NCBI RefSeq assembly: GCF_024655635.1
Contig: NZ_JANLGI010000018.1
Span: 59,669 to 123,668 of the forward strand
Length of the DNA: 64,000 bases
Direction of reading: 5' to 3'
Origin: Allobosea sp. 47.2.35
GTDB lineage: Bacteria; Pseudomonadota; Alphaproteobacteria; Rhizobiales; Beijerinckiaceae
Positions 1 to 9,711 of the stretch are shown here, piece after piece (position 1 is the first letter of the stretch; each line of letters begins with the position of its first letter). A program made the translations under genes and the position numbers. Under the pieces are notes generated by a model. It had not been told where the DNA came from and searched no databases. It saw only the letters and a program-made list of their open reading frames with translations.

Positions 1-3
1 CCG

Positions 4-1242
4 ATGAACGCGCTGGCGAAGCCCTACGACGTCCAGGCCATCCGCAAGGATTTCGCGATCCTGAGCCGGGAGGTCTATGGCAAGCCGCTGGTCTATCTCG
101 ACAATGCCGCCTCGGCCCAGAAGCCGGAAGCGGTGATCGAGGCGATGACGCGGCTGATGCGGGAGGACTACGCCAATGTCCATCGCGGCCTGCATTACCT
201 CGCCAACGCGTCGACGGAAGCTTATGAGGCGGCTCGCGAAAGCGCGCGCCGCTTCCTGAACGCGGCGCATCTGGAGGAGATCGTGTTCACGCGCTCCTCC
301 ACCGGCGCGCTGAACACGGTGGCCTCCTCGCTCGGGCGCTACCTCAAGATCCAGGAAGGTGACGAGATCATCCTCTCGATCCTGGAGCACCATTCCAACA
401 TCGTGCCCTGGCACTACTGGCGCGAACGCCATGGCGCCGTGATCAAGTGGGCGCCGATCGACGAGGACGGCAATTTCCTCATCGATGAATTCGAGAAGCT
501 GATCTCGCCGCGCACCAAGGTGGTGTCGCTGACGCAGATGTCGAACGCAATCGGCACGATCATACCCGTAGCCGAGGTCGCCGCGATCTGCCGTTCCTAC
601 GGCATTCCGTTGGTGGTCGACGGCAGCCAGGGCGCCGTGCACCTGCCGGTCGACGTGCAGGCGCTGGGCTGCGATTTCTACGCCTTCACCGGCCACAAGA
701 CCTATGGACCGACCGGCTCCGGCATCCTCTGGGGCAAGAAGGAATGGCTCGACAAGCTGCCGCCTTACGAGGGCGGCGGCGAGATGATCGTCACCGTCAG
801 CGAAGACAGCGTGACCTATAACGACCCGCCGCATCGCTTCGAATCCGGCACGCCGGCTATCGTCGAGGCTGTGGGGCTGGGTGCGGCGCTCGACTACATG
901 ATGGCGCTCGGCCGCGAGAACATCGCGGCGCACGAGGCCAAGCTAGGCGCCTACGCCATGGAGCGGCTCGGCGAGATGAATTCGATCCGCATCTTCGGCA
1001 AGGCCAAAGAGAAGGGTGCGATCGTCGCTTTCGAGATGAAGGGCGCCCATGCCCATGACGTCGCGACCGTGATCGACCGCGCCGGTGTCGCCGTCAGGGC
1101 CGGCACCCATTGCGCCATGCCGCTTTTGGCACGATATGGGGTGACATCGACCTGCCGCGCCTCCTTCGGGCTCTACAATACGCTCGAAGAGGTGGACAAG
1201 CTGGTCGATGCCCTGCGGAAGGCCGAGAGCCTGTTCGCCTGA
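4..1242 (+). CDS. sufS: Cysteine desulfurase SufS
   Basis: This is a 412-residue PLP-dependent group II cysteine desulfurase. It takes sulfur from cysteine as a persulfide and passes it to the SUF scaffold for Fe-S cluster assembly in the cytosol. The PLP lysine sits in TGHKTYGP (K232) and the persulfide cysteine in RAGTHCAMP (C370), both at the spacing expected for SufS. Length matches the family (about 406-415 residues). The ATG is three bases from the window edge, so any upstream suf genes (sufB, C, D in relatives) lie outside. sufT follows after 15 bases, which points to co-transcription. Confidence 0.95.
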   Translation: MNALAKPYDVQAIRKDFAILSREVYGKPLVYLDNAASAQKPEAVIEAMTRLMREDYANVHRGLHYLANASTEAYEAARESARRFLNAAHLEEIVFTRSSTGALNTVASSLGRYLKIQEGDEIILSILEHHSNIVPWHYWRERHGAVIKWAPIDEDGNFLIDEFEKLISPRTKVVSLTQMSNAIGTIIPVAEVAAICRSYGIPLVVDGSQGAVHLPVDVQALGCDFYAFTGHKTYGPTGSGILWGKKEWLDKLPPYEGGGEMIVTVSEDSVTYNDPPHRFESGTPAIVEAVGLGAALDYMMALGRENIAAHEAKLGAYAMERLGEMNSIRIFGKAKEKGAIVAFEMKGAHAHDVATVIDRAGVAVRAGTHCAMPLLARYGVTSTCRASFGLYNTLEEVDKLVDALRKAESLFA

Positions 1243-1257
1243 CCGGGATTTGAAGAG

Positions 1258-1641
1258 ATGACCGACAGCGTCGCCGAAGACATCAAGCCGAACGCCCCCG
1301 CCATGGGCACGGGCACCGCGCTGCCGCCGGAAGAGATCGACCGGCTGACGGACGATATCGTGGCCGCCCTGAAGACGGTCTACGATCCCGAGATTCCCTC
1401 GGACATCTACGAGCTCGGCCTGATCTACCGCGTCGATATCGCCGACGACCGGCAGATCACGATCGACATGACGCTGACCGCGCCGGGCTGCCCGGTGGCC
1501 GGCGAGATGCCGGGCTGGGTCGAGAACGCGGTCGGTGCCGTTCCGGGCGTCGCCGGCGTCACCGTCAACATGACCTTCGATCCGCCCTGGGATCAGTCGC
1601 GCATGTCCGACGAGGCCCGCGTCGCCCTCGACATGTGGTGA
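1258..1641 (+). CDS. sufT: SUF system protein SufT (DUF59/MIP18 family)
   Basis: This 127-residue protein has the DUF59 fold features YDPEIPSDIYELGLIYRV and TAPGCPVAGEMP, the latter carrying the conserved cysteine. SufT-type proteins act as accessory factors in Fe-S cluster maturation and are often encoded at the end of alphaproteobacterial suf operons. It follows sufS by 15 bases in the same direction. The first 25 or so residues are a variable extension before the domain. About 100 bases follow with no gene. In related bacteria sufA would normally come next, but here it is about 2.6 kb away. Confidence 0.88.
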   Translation: MTDSVAEDIKPNAPAMGTGTALPPEEIDRLTDDIVAALKTVYDPEIPSDIYELGLIYRVDIADDRQITIDMTLTAPGCPVAGEMPGWVENAVGAVPGVAGVTVNMTFDPPWDQSRMSDEARVALDMW

Positions 1642-1742
1642 GCGGCTCCGCCCGCGTTGATGGATCGCATCTCATCGCTTCATTGGTGCTGAGCTCGCGC
1701 CGCTGGCAGGAATAGGCGCGTCATCCGCCACCGGAGCCCGCG

Positions 1743-2630
1743 ATGCCCAGCTTTCCTTACGAGACCGTCGACGTCTTCACCGACCGCGCCTTCGGCGGCA
1801 ACCAGCTTGCCGTCTTCACCGATGCGCGCGGTCTCTCGGACGCCCAGATGCAATCGCTCGCGGCCGAGATGAACTATAGCGAGACGACCTTCGTCCTGCC
1901 GCCGGACGATCCGGCCAATGACGCGCGCGTGCGCATCTTCCATCGCACCGCCGAGATGCCCTTCGCCGGTCATCCCAATGTCGGCACGGCCTGCGTGCTG
2001 GCCCGCCACGGCCGCGACCGCAACGGCGTGCTGCGTTTTGAGCAAATGGCCGGGCTGGTCGAGATCGCGGTCGAGCGCGATGCGGCCGGCGCTGTAACCG
2101 GCGCTGTCATCGCCGCGCCGCAGGCGCTGTCGCTCGGCATCGAGCTGCCGGCGGACGGCATCGCAGCCTGTGCGGGCGTCGCGGCTTCCGATATCGTCAC
2201 CAGCGGGCACAAGCCGGTGCAGGCCTCGCTCGGCGTGAAATTCGTGCTGGCACAGGTCGCGCCGGCCGCGCTTGCGGGCGCGACGCCCGACATCGCCGCC
2301 TTCCGCAAGCTCGAAAGCCAGCATCCGGAATTGCAGGGGCGCCTGTCGCTCTTTCTCTATGCCCGCGACGGCAACGCCGTCCGGGCGCGGATGTTCGCGC
2401 CGCTGGCCGGTACCTGGGAGGACCCCGCCACCGGCAGCGCCAGCGCCACGCTGGGCGCGCTGCTCCTGTCGCTCGATGGCGGCGATGAAGCGGCCTACAG
2501 CATCACCCAGGGCGTCGAGATGGGCCGCCCGAGCCGGCTGAACGTCACGTCGCGCCGCGCGACAGACGGCTTCCGCTCGCGGGTCGGCGGTGGCTGCGTG
2601 CCGATGTTCCGGGGCGAGGCGCTGCTATAG
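1743..2630 (+). CDS. PhzF family isomerase/epimerase-like protein
   Basis: A 295-residue PhzF-family protein with the diaminopimelate-epimerase-like fold. The likely catalytic glutamate is in MNYSETTF (E47). Other family signatures are PFAGHPNVGTA (about residues 73-83) and WEDPATGSAS (about 225-234). Members include the phenazine isomerase PhzF, but most are enzymes of unknown substrate and no phenazine genes are nearby, so I assign no pathway. The ATG has GGAG about 9 bases upstream. Its last 6 bases overlap the 3' end of the convergent yjbR-like gene. Confidence 0.88.
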   Translation: MPSFPYETVDVFTDRAFGGNQLAVFTDARGLSDAQMQSLAAEMNYSETTFVLPPDDPANDARVRIFHRTAEMPFAGHPNVGTACVLARHGRDRNGVLRFEQMAGLVEIAVERDAAGAVTGAVIAAPQALSLGIELPADGIAACAGVAASDIVTSGHKPVQASLGVKFVLAQVAPAALAGATPDIAAFRKLESQHPELQGRLSLFLYARDGNAVRARMFAPLAGTWEDPATGSASATLGALLLSLDGGDEAAYSITQGVEMGRPSRLNVTSRRATDGFRSRVGGGCVPMFRGEALL

Positions 2631-2981
2631 CCCCAGCTCCGCCCGCACCCGCTTCGTCAGCCCGACGGCGACGAGGCGGTGGCTCTCGGCGAGGTAATCC
2701 CGCAGGGCATCGTCCGGCATGCTTTCACCGGTGAGCCACTGGATCCATTTCATCCCGCGCGAGGCGAGATAGGGCGCGGGCCTGAGGCCCGGCTGCTCGC
2801 TCAGGATATCGAAACCCATCGGCGAGCATTTGAAGGAGACGGCTATCTCGCCGTTCTCCTGCTGCCGACCGATGGCGAAGACCTTGCCGCCGACCTTCCA
2901 GACATCGGCGCCACCCCATTGCACGACATGGCTCGTCGCCGGAAGCGCAGCGCAGAAGGCGTTATAGGCCTCGGGGGACAT
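2625..2981 (-). CDS. MmcQ/YjbR family protein
   Basis: A 118-residue protein of the MmcQ/YjbR (DUF419) family, recognised by its size, the early KVGGKVFAI segment, and the later PAPYLASRGMKWIQW segment. Some YjbR proteins are proposed to bind DNA with a CyaY-like fold, but no firm function is known. It lies 3 bases downstream of the Ldh-2 dehydrogenase on the same strand and is probably co-transcribed with it. Its 3' end overlaps phzF by 6 bases. Confidence 0.85.
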   Translation of the reverse strand: MSPEAYNAFCAALPATSHVVQWGGADVWKVGGKVFAIGRQQENGEIAVSFKCSPMGFDILSEQPGLRPAPYLASRGMKWIQWLTGESMPDDALRDYLAESHRLVAVGLTKRVRAELGL

Positions 2982-2984
2982 GGC

Positions 2985-4052
2985 TCAGTAGCTTTCCGCG
3001 TCGATGCCATGCTGCTTGGCGGCGGCAACGATCTGCGACCAGGTCTCGTCGTCGAGCGGGATGCCGGCGGCCTGCCGCTCGATCTTGACCTTGCGCTCCT
3101 TGTCGCCGGGCGCCAGCACCGGATTGGCCGGGTCCATCGGTTTCGCCGCGCGGACGAAGGCGAGATAGCTCTCGGTGCGGCTGCGGCGAAGCTCCGCATC
3201 GGGCTCCAGCCGTGCCGGATCGATGATGACGCCGAAGAGCGAGTTGATCACCCAGGTCTTCTGCGGCTTCTGGTCGATCCGCGCCGCACCCATCAATCCG
3301 GCTGAGAGCAGTTCCGCGATCAGCGAAAGGCCGGCACCCTTGTGGTCGCCGAAGGGCAGGAGCGCGCCGAGCGGGTGGTTCGGGCTGGCGAAGACATGGG
3401 CCGGGTCCGTGGTCGGGCGGCCCTCGCCGTCGATGATGTAGCCGGGTGCTACTTGCTCGCCCTTGTTGAGGGCGACGCGGGCCTTGCCATGGGCCATGCG
3501 GCTGGTGGCGAAGTCGAGGATCAGGGGATCGCCGCCGGGCACGGGGATGCCGATCGCATGGGGATTGGTGCCGAAGCGGGCTTCCTTGGCGGCATAGGGC
3601 GCGACGATGGGCGGCCGGCCGGCGACATTGACCCAGAAGAACGAGATCAGCCCGGCCTCGGCCGCGACCTCGGCATAATGTCCGATGCGGCCGATATGGT
3701 GGGAATCGAGCAGGTTGACGATGGCGACGCCGCCGGCCTGCGCCATCGTGATGGCTCGGTCGACGGCATTGCGCGCGTTCGGCTGGCCGAGCGCGATCTT
3801 GCCGTCGATGATCAGGAAGGGCGCCGCATCGACGCGCGTCTGCGGCTGCGAGGCCGGGCTGAGATTGCCGTCGGCCAGCGACTGGAAATAGAGCGGCAGC
3901 ATGCCGACGCCGTGGCTGTCATGGCCGCTGAGATTGGCGAGGACGAGATGGTCGGCGGTCTCCTGCGCCTCGGCCTCGGTCCAGCCGGCTTTCACGACCA
4001 TGTCGCGGACAAGGGCATGCAGCGATTCGGGGCGATGCAGACGATGCGCCAT
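2985..4052 (-). CDS. Ldh family oxidoreductase (malate/L-lactate dehydrogenase type)
   Basis: A 355-residue NAD(P)-dependent dehydrogenase of the Ldh_2 family, unrelated to classical lactate dehydrogenases. The family signature GHDSHGV with the catalytic His (H47) is near the N-terminus, and GDHKGAGLSLIAELL near residues 235-250 is also typical. Family members oxidise malate, L-lactate, ureidoglycolate, sulfolactate or 2,3-diketogulonate, and sequence alone does not decide which. It is the first gene of a two-gene leftward unit with the YjbR-like gene, divergent from sufA across 232 bases. Confidence 0.88.
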   Translation of the reverse strand: MAHRLHRPESLHALVRDMVVKAGWTEAEAQETADHLVLANLSGHDSHGVGMLPLYFQSLADGNLSPASQPQTRVDAAPFLIIDGKIALGQPNARNAVDRAITMAQAGGVAIVNLLDSHHIGRIGHYAEVAAEAGLISFFWVNVAGRPPIVAPYAAKEARFGTNPHAIGIPVPGGDPLILDFATSRMAHGKARVALNKGEQVAPGYIIDGEGRPTTDPAHVFASPNHPLGALLPFGDHKGAGLSLIAELLSAGLMGAARIDQKPQKTWVINSLFGVIIDPARLEPDAELRRSRTESYLAFVRAAKPMDPANPVLAPGDKERKVKIERQAAGIPLDDETWSQIVAAAKQHGIDAESY

Positions 4053-4068
4053 GGGTTTCCTGCCGTTT

Positions 4069-4096
4069 GGAAGAGGTCTTGTCGGAAGAGGTCTTG
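4069..4096. repeat. Short tandem direct repeat upstream of the dehydrogenase
   Basis: The 13-base unit GGAAGAGGTCTTG occurs at 4069-4081 and again at 4084-4096, a 15-base period. It lies just upstream of the leftward dehydrogenase start, within the divergent promoter region shared with sufA. It could be a regulator binding pair or a chance slippage duplication. Confidence 0.5.
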
Positions 4097-4284
4097 GAGC
4101 CTCAGGGATTCTTGAGCGTCAGAGTGCATGAGCCGGCCCGTTCCGCAATGCGTCGGGCGGGCAGGGGCTGGATCGCGGGCGCATGGCGCGCCTCCGCCAT
4201 CTCGACGAAAGCCCCGGCGATCCCTATGTTGTCGGGAACAATCTTGCTTCTCCGGGCCTTGAACCCGGTCGAGGAGGGAAACCG

Positions 4285-4674
4285 ATGTTTTCGATACCGG
4301 GCCTCAAGGTCATTTCGCTGACCGACGCCGCGGCGGCCCGCATCCGCGAGATCATGGCGCAATCCTCTGGTGGGGATGCTCCGGCGCTCGGCCTCAGGGT
4401 CGGCGTCAAGAAGGGCGGCTGCGCCGGCATGGAGTACACCTTCGAGATCGCGCGCGCGCTCAACAAGGGCGACGAGGTCGTGAGCGACAAGGACGCGACG
4501 GTGGTCGTCGATGCCAAGGCCGTGCTGTTCCTGCTCGGCACCGAGCTCGATTTCAGGACGGACCGGTTCTCCTCGACTTTCGTCTTCAACAACCCCAATC
4601 AGGTCTCGGCTTGCGGCTGCGGTGAATCCGTCGAGATCAAGCCGCGCAACGAAAGTGCGCTGACGGCGCCCTGA
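4285..4674 (+). CDS. sufA: A-type Fe-S carrier SufA (HesB/IscA family)
   Basis: This 129-residue A-type carrier holds and transfers Fe-S clusters during assembly. The three ligand cysteines are present: C46 in GGCAGMEY and C110 and C112 in ACGCGES. I chose ATG 4285 because GAGGAGGG stands just upstream and the homologous region begins there; the reading frame stays open further 5' but without homology. It is separated from sufS-sufT by phzF and two leftward genes, so it must have its own promoter in the 4053-4284 gap. It converges with the diguanylate cyclase gene 9 bases downstream. Confidence 0.92.
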   Translation: MFSIPGLKVISLTDAAAARIREIMAQSSGGDAPALGLRVGVKKGGCAGMEYTFEIARALNKGDEVVSDKDATVVVDAKAVLFLLGTELDFRTDRFSSTFVFNNPNQVSACGCGESVEIKPRNESALTAP

Positions 4675-4683
4675 ACCGGAGGC

Positions 4684-5742
4684 TCAGGCGACGCGGCTGC
4701 TCGTTTCCAGCGCGTCTTCGGTGACGGTGCGGTTGCGCCCGTCGCGTTTGGCCTGCATCAGCGACTGGTCGGCCCGGTCCACCAGCGAGCCGGCCGTATC
4801 GCCGCGGCGATAGCTGGCAACGCCGAGCGAGATGGTGATGCGGCCGAGATTCACGTTGGTCGAGCGCTTGATCAGCTCGCGGGTCAGCAGCGCCTGGCGC
4901 ACCGTCTCGGCGCCGAACTTGCCGGCGATCAGGTCGGCTTCCGGCAGGATGATGGCGAATTCCTCGCCGCCGAAGCGGGTGATGATCGCCTTGTCCTTGA
5001 ACTTGTCCTTCATCGTGCGCGCGACAAGGCGCAGCACCTGGTCGCCCGTCAGGTGGCCATGGGCGTCGTTGAAGCGCTTGAAGAAGTCGATATCGGCCAT
5101 GACCAGCGCGAAGGGCTCGCGGCGCAACGTCGCCTGATCGATCGACTTCTGCAGCATCTCCTCGAAATGACGGCGATTGGCGAGCCCCGTCAGCGGATCG
5201 GTGAGGGCCTCGGCACGCGTCGATTCCAACGCTTCGCGCAGGTTGCGGATTTCGTTCGAGCTATTGCGCAGCTCGGCCTCGAGCTGAGCCTTGCGCGTGA
5301 CTTCTTCGCGGGTCGACATCACCAATGCCTCGACCCATTCGCGCAGCTTGTGACGGTCGGTCGCCGGCGGCACGTCCTCCGACATGGCGCAGAGTCGGCC
5401 ATGATAGAGTTCGCTGGAGCCAAGTGCCTTGTCGACGAGGCCCATCATCGCGTCGATCTCGCCGAGCACCTGCAGGCTGGTGCGCTCGGCCTGGCGCGAG
5501 AAGCGCTCGGTGCTGATGAAGCGCTCGTAGAGGCTGTCGATATCGGCAGCGGAGACCTTTCCGTCGCTGCCGGCGATGATCGCGTTCATCGCGATGCTGA
5601 CGGCCGGTATTTCGCCGCTCAGATGGGCGTACCAGACCTCGAAGGCGCGGGGATAGCTCGGCGAGCCATGCTCTCGCATCGCCGCGACGACGCGCTCGGC
5701 GAGATCATCAGTGCGGGCGGGAACCGAAACCAGGTCGTCCAT
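4684..5742 (-). CDS. GGDEF diguanylate cyclase
   Basis: A 352-residue protein with a C-terminal GGDEF domain that makes c-di-GMP from two GTP. The domain starts at TDPLTGLANR (181-190), and the catalytic GGEEF motif is at 258-262, so the site looks active. The allosteric RxxD inhibitory site, normally five residues upstream of GGEEF, is not present (KDKA at that place). The N-terminal 150 residues have no recognisable sensor fold or membrane segment, and a predicted coiled coil (about 150-180) links to the cyclase. No EAL domain is present. The sensed signal is unknown. Confidence 0.9.
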   Translation of the reverse strand: MDDLVSVPARTDDLAERVVAAMREHGSPSYPRAFEVWYAHLSGEIPAVSIAMNAIIAGSDGKVSAADIDSLYERFISTERFSRQAERTSLQVLGEIDAMMGLVDKALGSSELYHGRLCAMSEDVPPATDRHKLREWVEALVMSTREEVTRKAQLEAELRNSSNEIRNLREALESTRAEALTDPLTGLANRRHFEEMLQKSIDQATLRREPFALVMADIDFFKRFNDAHGHLTGDQVLRLVARTMKDKFKDKAIITRFGGEEFAIILPEADLIAGKFGAETVRQALLTRELIKRSTNVNLGRITISLGVASYRRGDTAGSLVDRADQSLMQAKRDGRNRTVTEDALETSSRVA

Positions 5743-5824
5743 GCCTTCGCCATCCCGTATGAAGCCGGGTCGCGGCCTTTGGCCACGTCAGCTTCGATCA
5801 AACAATCGAAGCGGGACATCCTGT

Positions 5825-5836
5825 CCGTATATACGG
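5825..5836. promoter_or_regulatory. Perfect 12-base palindrome upstream of the diguanylate cyclase gene
   Basis: CCGTATATACGG is a perfect palindrome about 83 bases upstream of the leftward cyclase start codon (5742). Its position and AT-rich centre within GC-rich DNA fit an operator or promoter element. No regulator is identified. Confidence 0.35.
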
Positions 5837-5926
5837 CGGCATGCGCCCGTCCGCCGCGAAGGTCATCCCGTCGCGACGAAATGCAATCTAGGGCGATGGT
5901 GTTAAAAACGGGTTGATGCCGTAACG

Positions 5927-7396
<1,470 letters not shown>

Positions 7397-7558
7397 CGCG
7401 TATCGTGCTTCTTCTGGGTCGGTGAAACGCGGCGGGATGACCTGCTCAACCACCACGTTGGCGCGACGACAGTTCCTGCGCGCCTTCGGACCCGTGTGGA
7501 ATGCAAAGAAAACGCGGCAAAGTCAATCATCTAGCCTCGAAAGGACTGCTTTGATCTC

Positions 7559-8254
7559 ATGAAGGAGCCGCTTGTTCTCGTGCCCGGCCTGAGTTGCAAC
7601 GCCGCGCTCTATGCTCCGCAATGGCCGATGCTGGCCGATGGCCGGCCTATTCTCGTCGCCGATCACGCCCGCGACGACACGCTGCCCGCCATCGCGCAAC
7701 GCCTGCTCGCGGCAGCGCCGCCCCGTTTCGCGCTCTGCGGCCTGTCGATGGGTGGCTATGTCGCGTTCGAGATTCTGCGGCAAGCGCCTGAGCGCGTGAC
7801 GCGGCTTGCCTTGCTCGACACCAGCGCCAAACCGGCAACGCCCGAGACGAACGAGCCGCGGGAGCAGATGATCGCGCTCGCCGAGAAGGGCGTCTTCGAC
7901 AATGTCACGACGCTGCTCTGGCAGAGGCTGGTGGCACCGGCGCGCCTGACCGACGAGCCGCTGCGGCTGCTGGTGCGGCGGATGGCCGACGACGTCGGGG
8001 CGGAGGGGTTCGTGCGGCAGCAGAAGGCGATCATGAAGCGACCGGATTCGCGGCCGCTGCTGGCGAAACTCTCGATTCCGACACTTGTTCTGGTCGGGCA
8101 GGAAGATGCGATCACGCCTGTGGCGGAAGCCCAGGAAATGGCAGGCCTTGCCGGCGAAAGGGCCCGCCTCACGATCGTGCCCGGCTGCGGCCATCTCTCG
8201 ACACTGGAGGCGCCGGAGGTAGTGAGCGCGGAACTGTTGCGCTGGCTCGGCTGA
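7559..8254 (+). CDS. Alpha/beta-fold hydrolase
   Basis: A 231-residue cytosolic alpha/beta hydrolase. The nucleophile elbow is GLSMGG (S63), the acid is in VGQEDAITP (about residue 181) and the catalytic His in GCGHLSTLE. The N-terminal LVLVPGLSCN holds the oxyanion-hole strand. The compact size and the lack of a recognisable cap insert suit a small esterase, but the substrate cannot be read from sequence. It diverges from the RhlE gene and converges with a small membrane-protein gene 6 bases away. Confidence 0.85.
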   Translation: MKEPLVLVPGLSCNAALYAPQWPMLADGRPILVADHARDDTLPAIAQRLLAAAPPRFALCGLSMGGYVAFEILRQAPERVTRLALLDTSAKPATPETNEPREQMIALAEKGVFDNVTTLLWQRLVAPARLTDEPLRLLVRRMADDVGAEGFVRQQKAIMKRPDSRPLLAKLSIPTLVLVGQEDAITPVAEAQEMAGLAGERARLTIVPGCGHLSTLEAPEVVSAELLRWLG

Positions 8255-8260
8255 GGGACG

Positions 8261-8521
8261 TCAGCGGGGCAGGGCGCAGGGGTCGAGTTTCGTCGCGTTG
8301 GCGGTCTGGCCGATCGAGCCGGTGATCATCGGGTCGGTGGGCTGGCGCTTCGACGCTGCAAGGCTGATGGCGGCCATGCGCTCCTTGTCGAGCGAGGCGG
8401 TCTGGCTCGACAGGAAATTCGCGGCGATGACCGACAGAAAGGCGATGGCCGCGCCGGCCTTGGCGATATCGGCGGCGAGCGTGCCGCGGTTGTCCTTCCA
8501 GAACATTTCGATCAGGCGCAT
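8261..8521 (-). CDS. Small single-span membrane protein, Flp-pilin-like N-terminus
   Basis: An 86-residue protein starting at ATG 8521, with GGAGAG about 7 bases upstream. A short charged N-terminus (MRLIEMFWKDNRG) precedes one hydrophobic helix (about 17-38), followed by a polar tail. The charged-then-hydrophobic layout resembles Flp-type pilin subunits, but the Flp processing site (G-x-x-x-x-E-Y) is not convincing and no pilus assembly genes are nearby. I treat it as a hypothetical inner-membrane protein. It lies downstream of the LysR gene in the same direction, across about 100 bases. Confidence 0.6.
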   Translation of the reverse strand: MRLIEMFWKDNRGTLAADIAKAGAAIAFLSVIAANFLSSQTASLDKERMAAISLAASKRQPTDPMITGSIGQTANATKLDPCALPR

Positions 8522-8622
8522 GGCGCACTCTCCACGGCCCGTGACATCACGAGCTTTGCGGCAGCATGCGCCCAGAGCAGTAAAAGGATGGTTAGCCAAG
8601 TCTTGCCGGGCTGCCGAAGACT

Positions 8623-9555
8623 TTAAGGATCGGCGACCGTGCGGCCTGCGAGGCGTGCCTGATGCGCCTTGAACAGCTTGCGCAACGCGCTCAGCACTGC
8701 GGCGACGCCGGGTCTGCGGCGCGAGACCTCGTGCGAGACCAGGAAGATGTCATCGCCCGTCTCCTCCGGTGGTGGCTCAAGGCGGCGCAGGCTCGGATCG
8801 GCATCCCCCATGAAGCAGGGCGCCATGGACAGCGCGCCGGCCGAGCGGATGCTTTCATAGCGGGCCGCCGAATCGCCGACGCGGGCCGCGATCGGCCGCC
8901 CTGCGGCATAGGCCATGATGTGATCGTCGATCCGCGACGAGGTTTCGCGGTTCACCGAGATGATCGGAGCCGTCGTGGGATCGATGTCGCGGCGGACATA
9001 GAGAGTCTGCATCAGCCGCCCGACCTTCTGGGCGTAATGGCCGGGTTCGCCTGGAACCCTGGTCATTCGCAGCGCGATATCGGCCTCGCCGCGCGCCAGG
9101 TCGAGCCTGTTGCGCGTGCTGATGATCACGATCTCGACCCCGCCGGCTGCCTGCGAGATCGCCGTCGCGTTCATGGTCAGGAGCATGCTGATCGAGGTGG
9201 TCGCGGTGATCCGGACCGGCGCATCGGCGCGCGGGCGGGCAGCGTCGGCGCGGATCGCGAAGCGCTTGGCGGCGGCTTCCACGAGAGCAGCCTCGGCCGC
9301 GAGTTCCATGCCAATGGTCGTCGGCACGAGCCGGTTGGCTTCGCGGGTGAAAAGCTGCAGGCCGAGTTCGGCTTCGAAGCCCTTCAGCCGGCGCGCGACG
9401 GTAGCTTCGCTCAAGCCTAGCTGCGCCGCCGCCACGGCCATCGACCCGCAGACGGCGATGGCGTTGAATATCCGGATGTCGTCCCAGGATGCCTGTCCGG
9501 CCGGCGATGCCAATTCACCGTCGCGTCCAGATGGAGGGGAAGCAGGCTCGCCCAT
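8623..9555 (-). CDS. LysR family transcriptional regulator
   Basis: A 310-residue LysR-type regulator. The winged helix-turn-helix covers about residues 24-83 (IFNAIAVCGSMAVAAAQLGLSEATVARRLKGFE), followed by a periplasmic-binding-protein-like effector domain. The first 20 residues are an unusual Gly/Pro-rich extension, so the true start could be slightly further in. No divergently transcribed target gene is adjacent, since the next gene upstream (parE) reads in the same direction, so the regulated gene cannot be inferred from context. Confidence 0.85.
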   Translation of the reverse strand: MGEPASPPSGRDGELASPAGQASWDDIRIFNAIAVCGSMAVAAAQLGLSEATVARRLKGFEAELGLQLFTREANRLVPTTIGMELAAEAALVEAAAKRFAIRADAARPRADAPVRITATTSISMLLTMNATAISQAAGGVEIVIISTRNRLDLARGEADIALRMTRVPGEPGHYAQKVGRLMQTLYVRRDIDPTTAPIISVNRETSSRIDDHIMAYAAGRPIAARVGDSAARYESIRSAGALSMAPCFMGDADPSLRRLEPPPEETGDDIFLVSHEVSRRRPGVAAVLSALRKLFKAHQARLAGRTVADP

Positions 9556-9683
9556 GCCGTCAGTGGCCAGTCCCAGTTGGAGTGGTGTCGGCGATCATGG
9601 TGGTCCGGGGAGTGGGGAGGGTTCGACATAAGCGAACCCTGCCGGGAAACGTTGCGTCGGGCAGCCCGCCGGGCCTGAGCCCC

Positions 9684-9705
9684 AGCCCTGCACGGATGCA
9701 GGGCT
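9684..9705 (-). terminator. Hairpin just downstream of parE
   Basis: A 9-base-pair stem (AGCCCTGCA / TGCAGGGCT) with a CGGA loop lies 6 bases beyond the parE stop codon. There is no U-run on the minus strand, so it is either a weak intrinsic terminator or a 3'-end protecting structure. Confidence 0.55.
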
Positions 9706-9711
9706 CAACTC

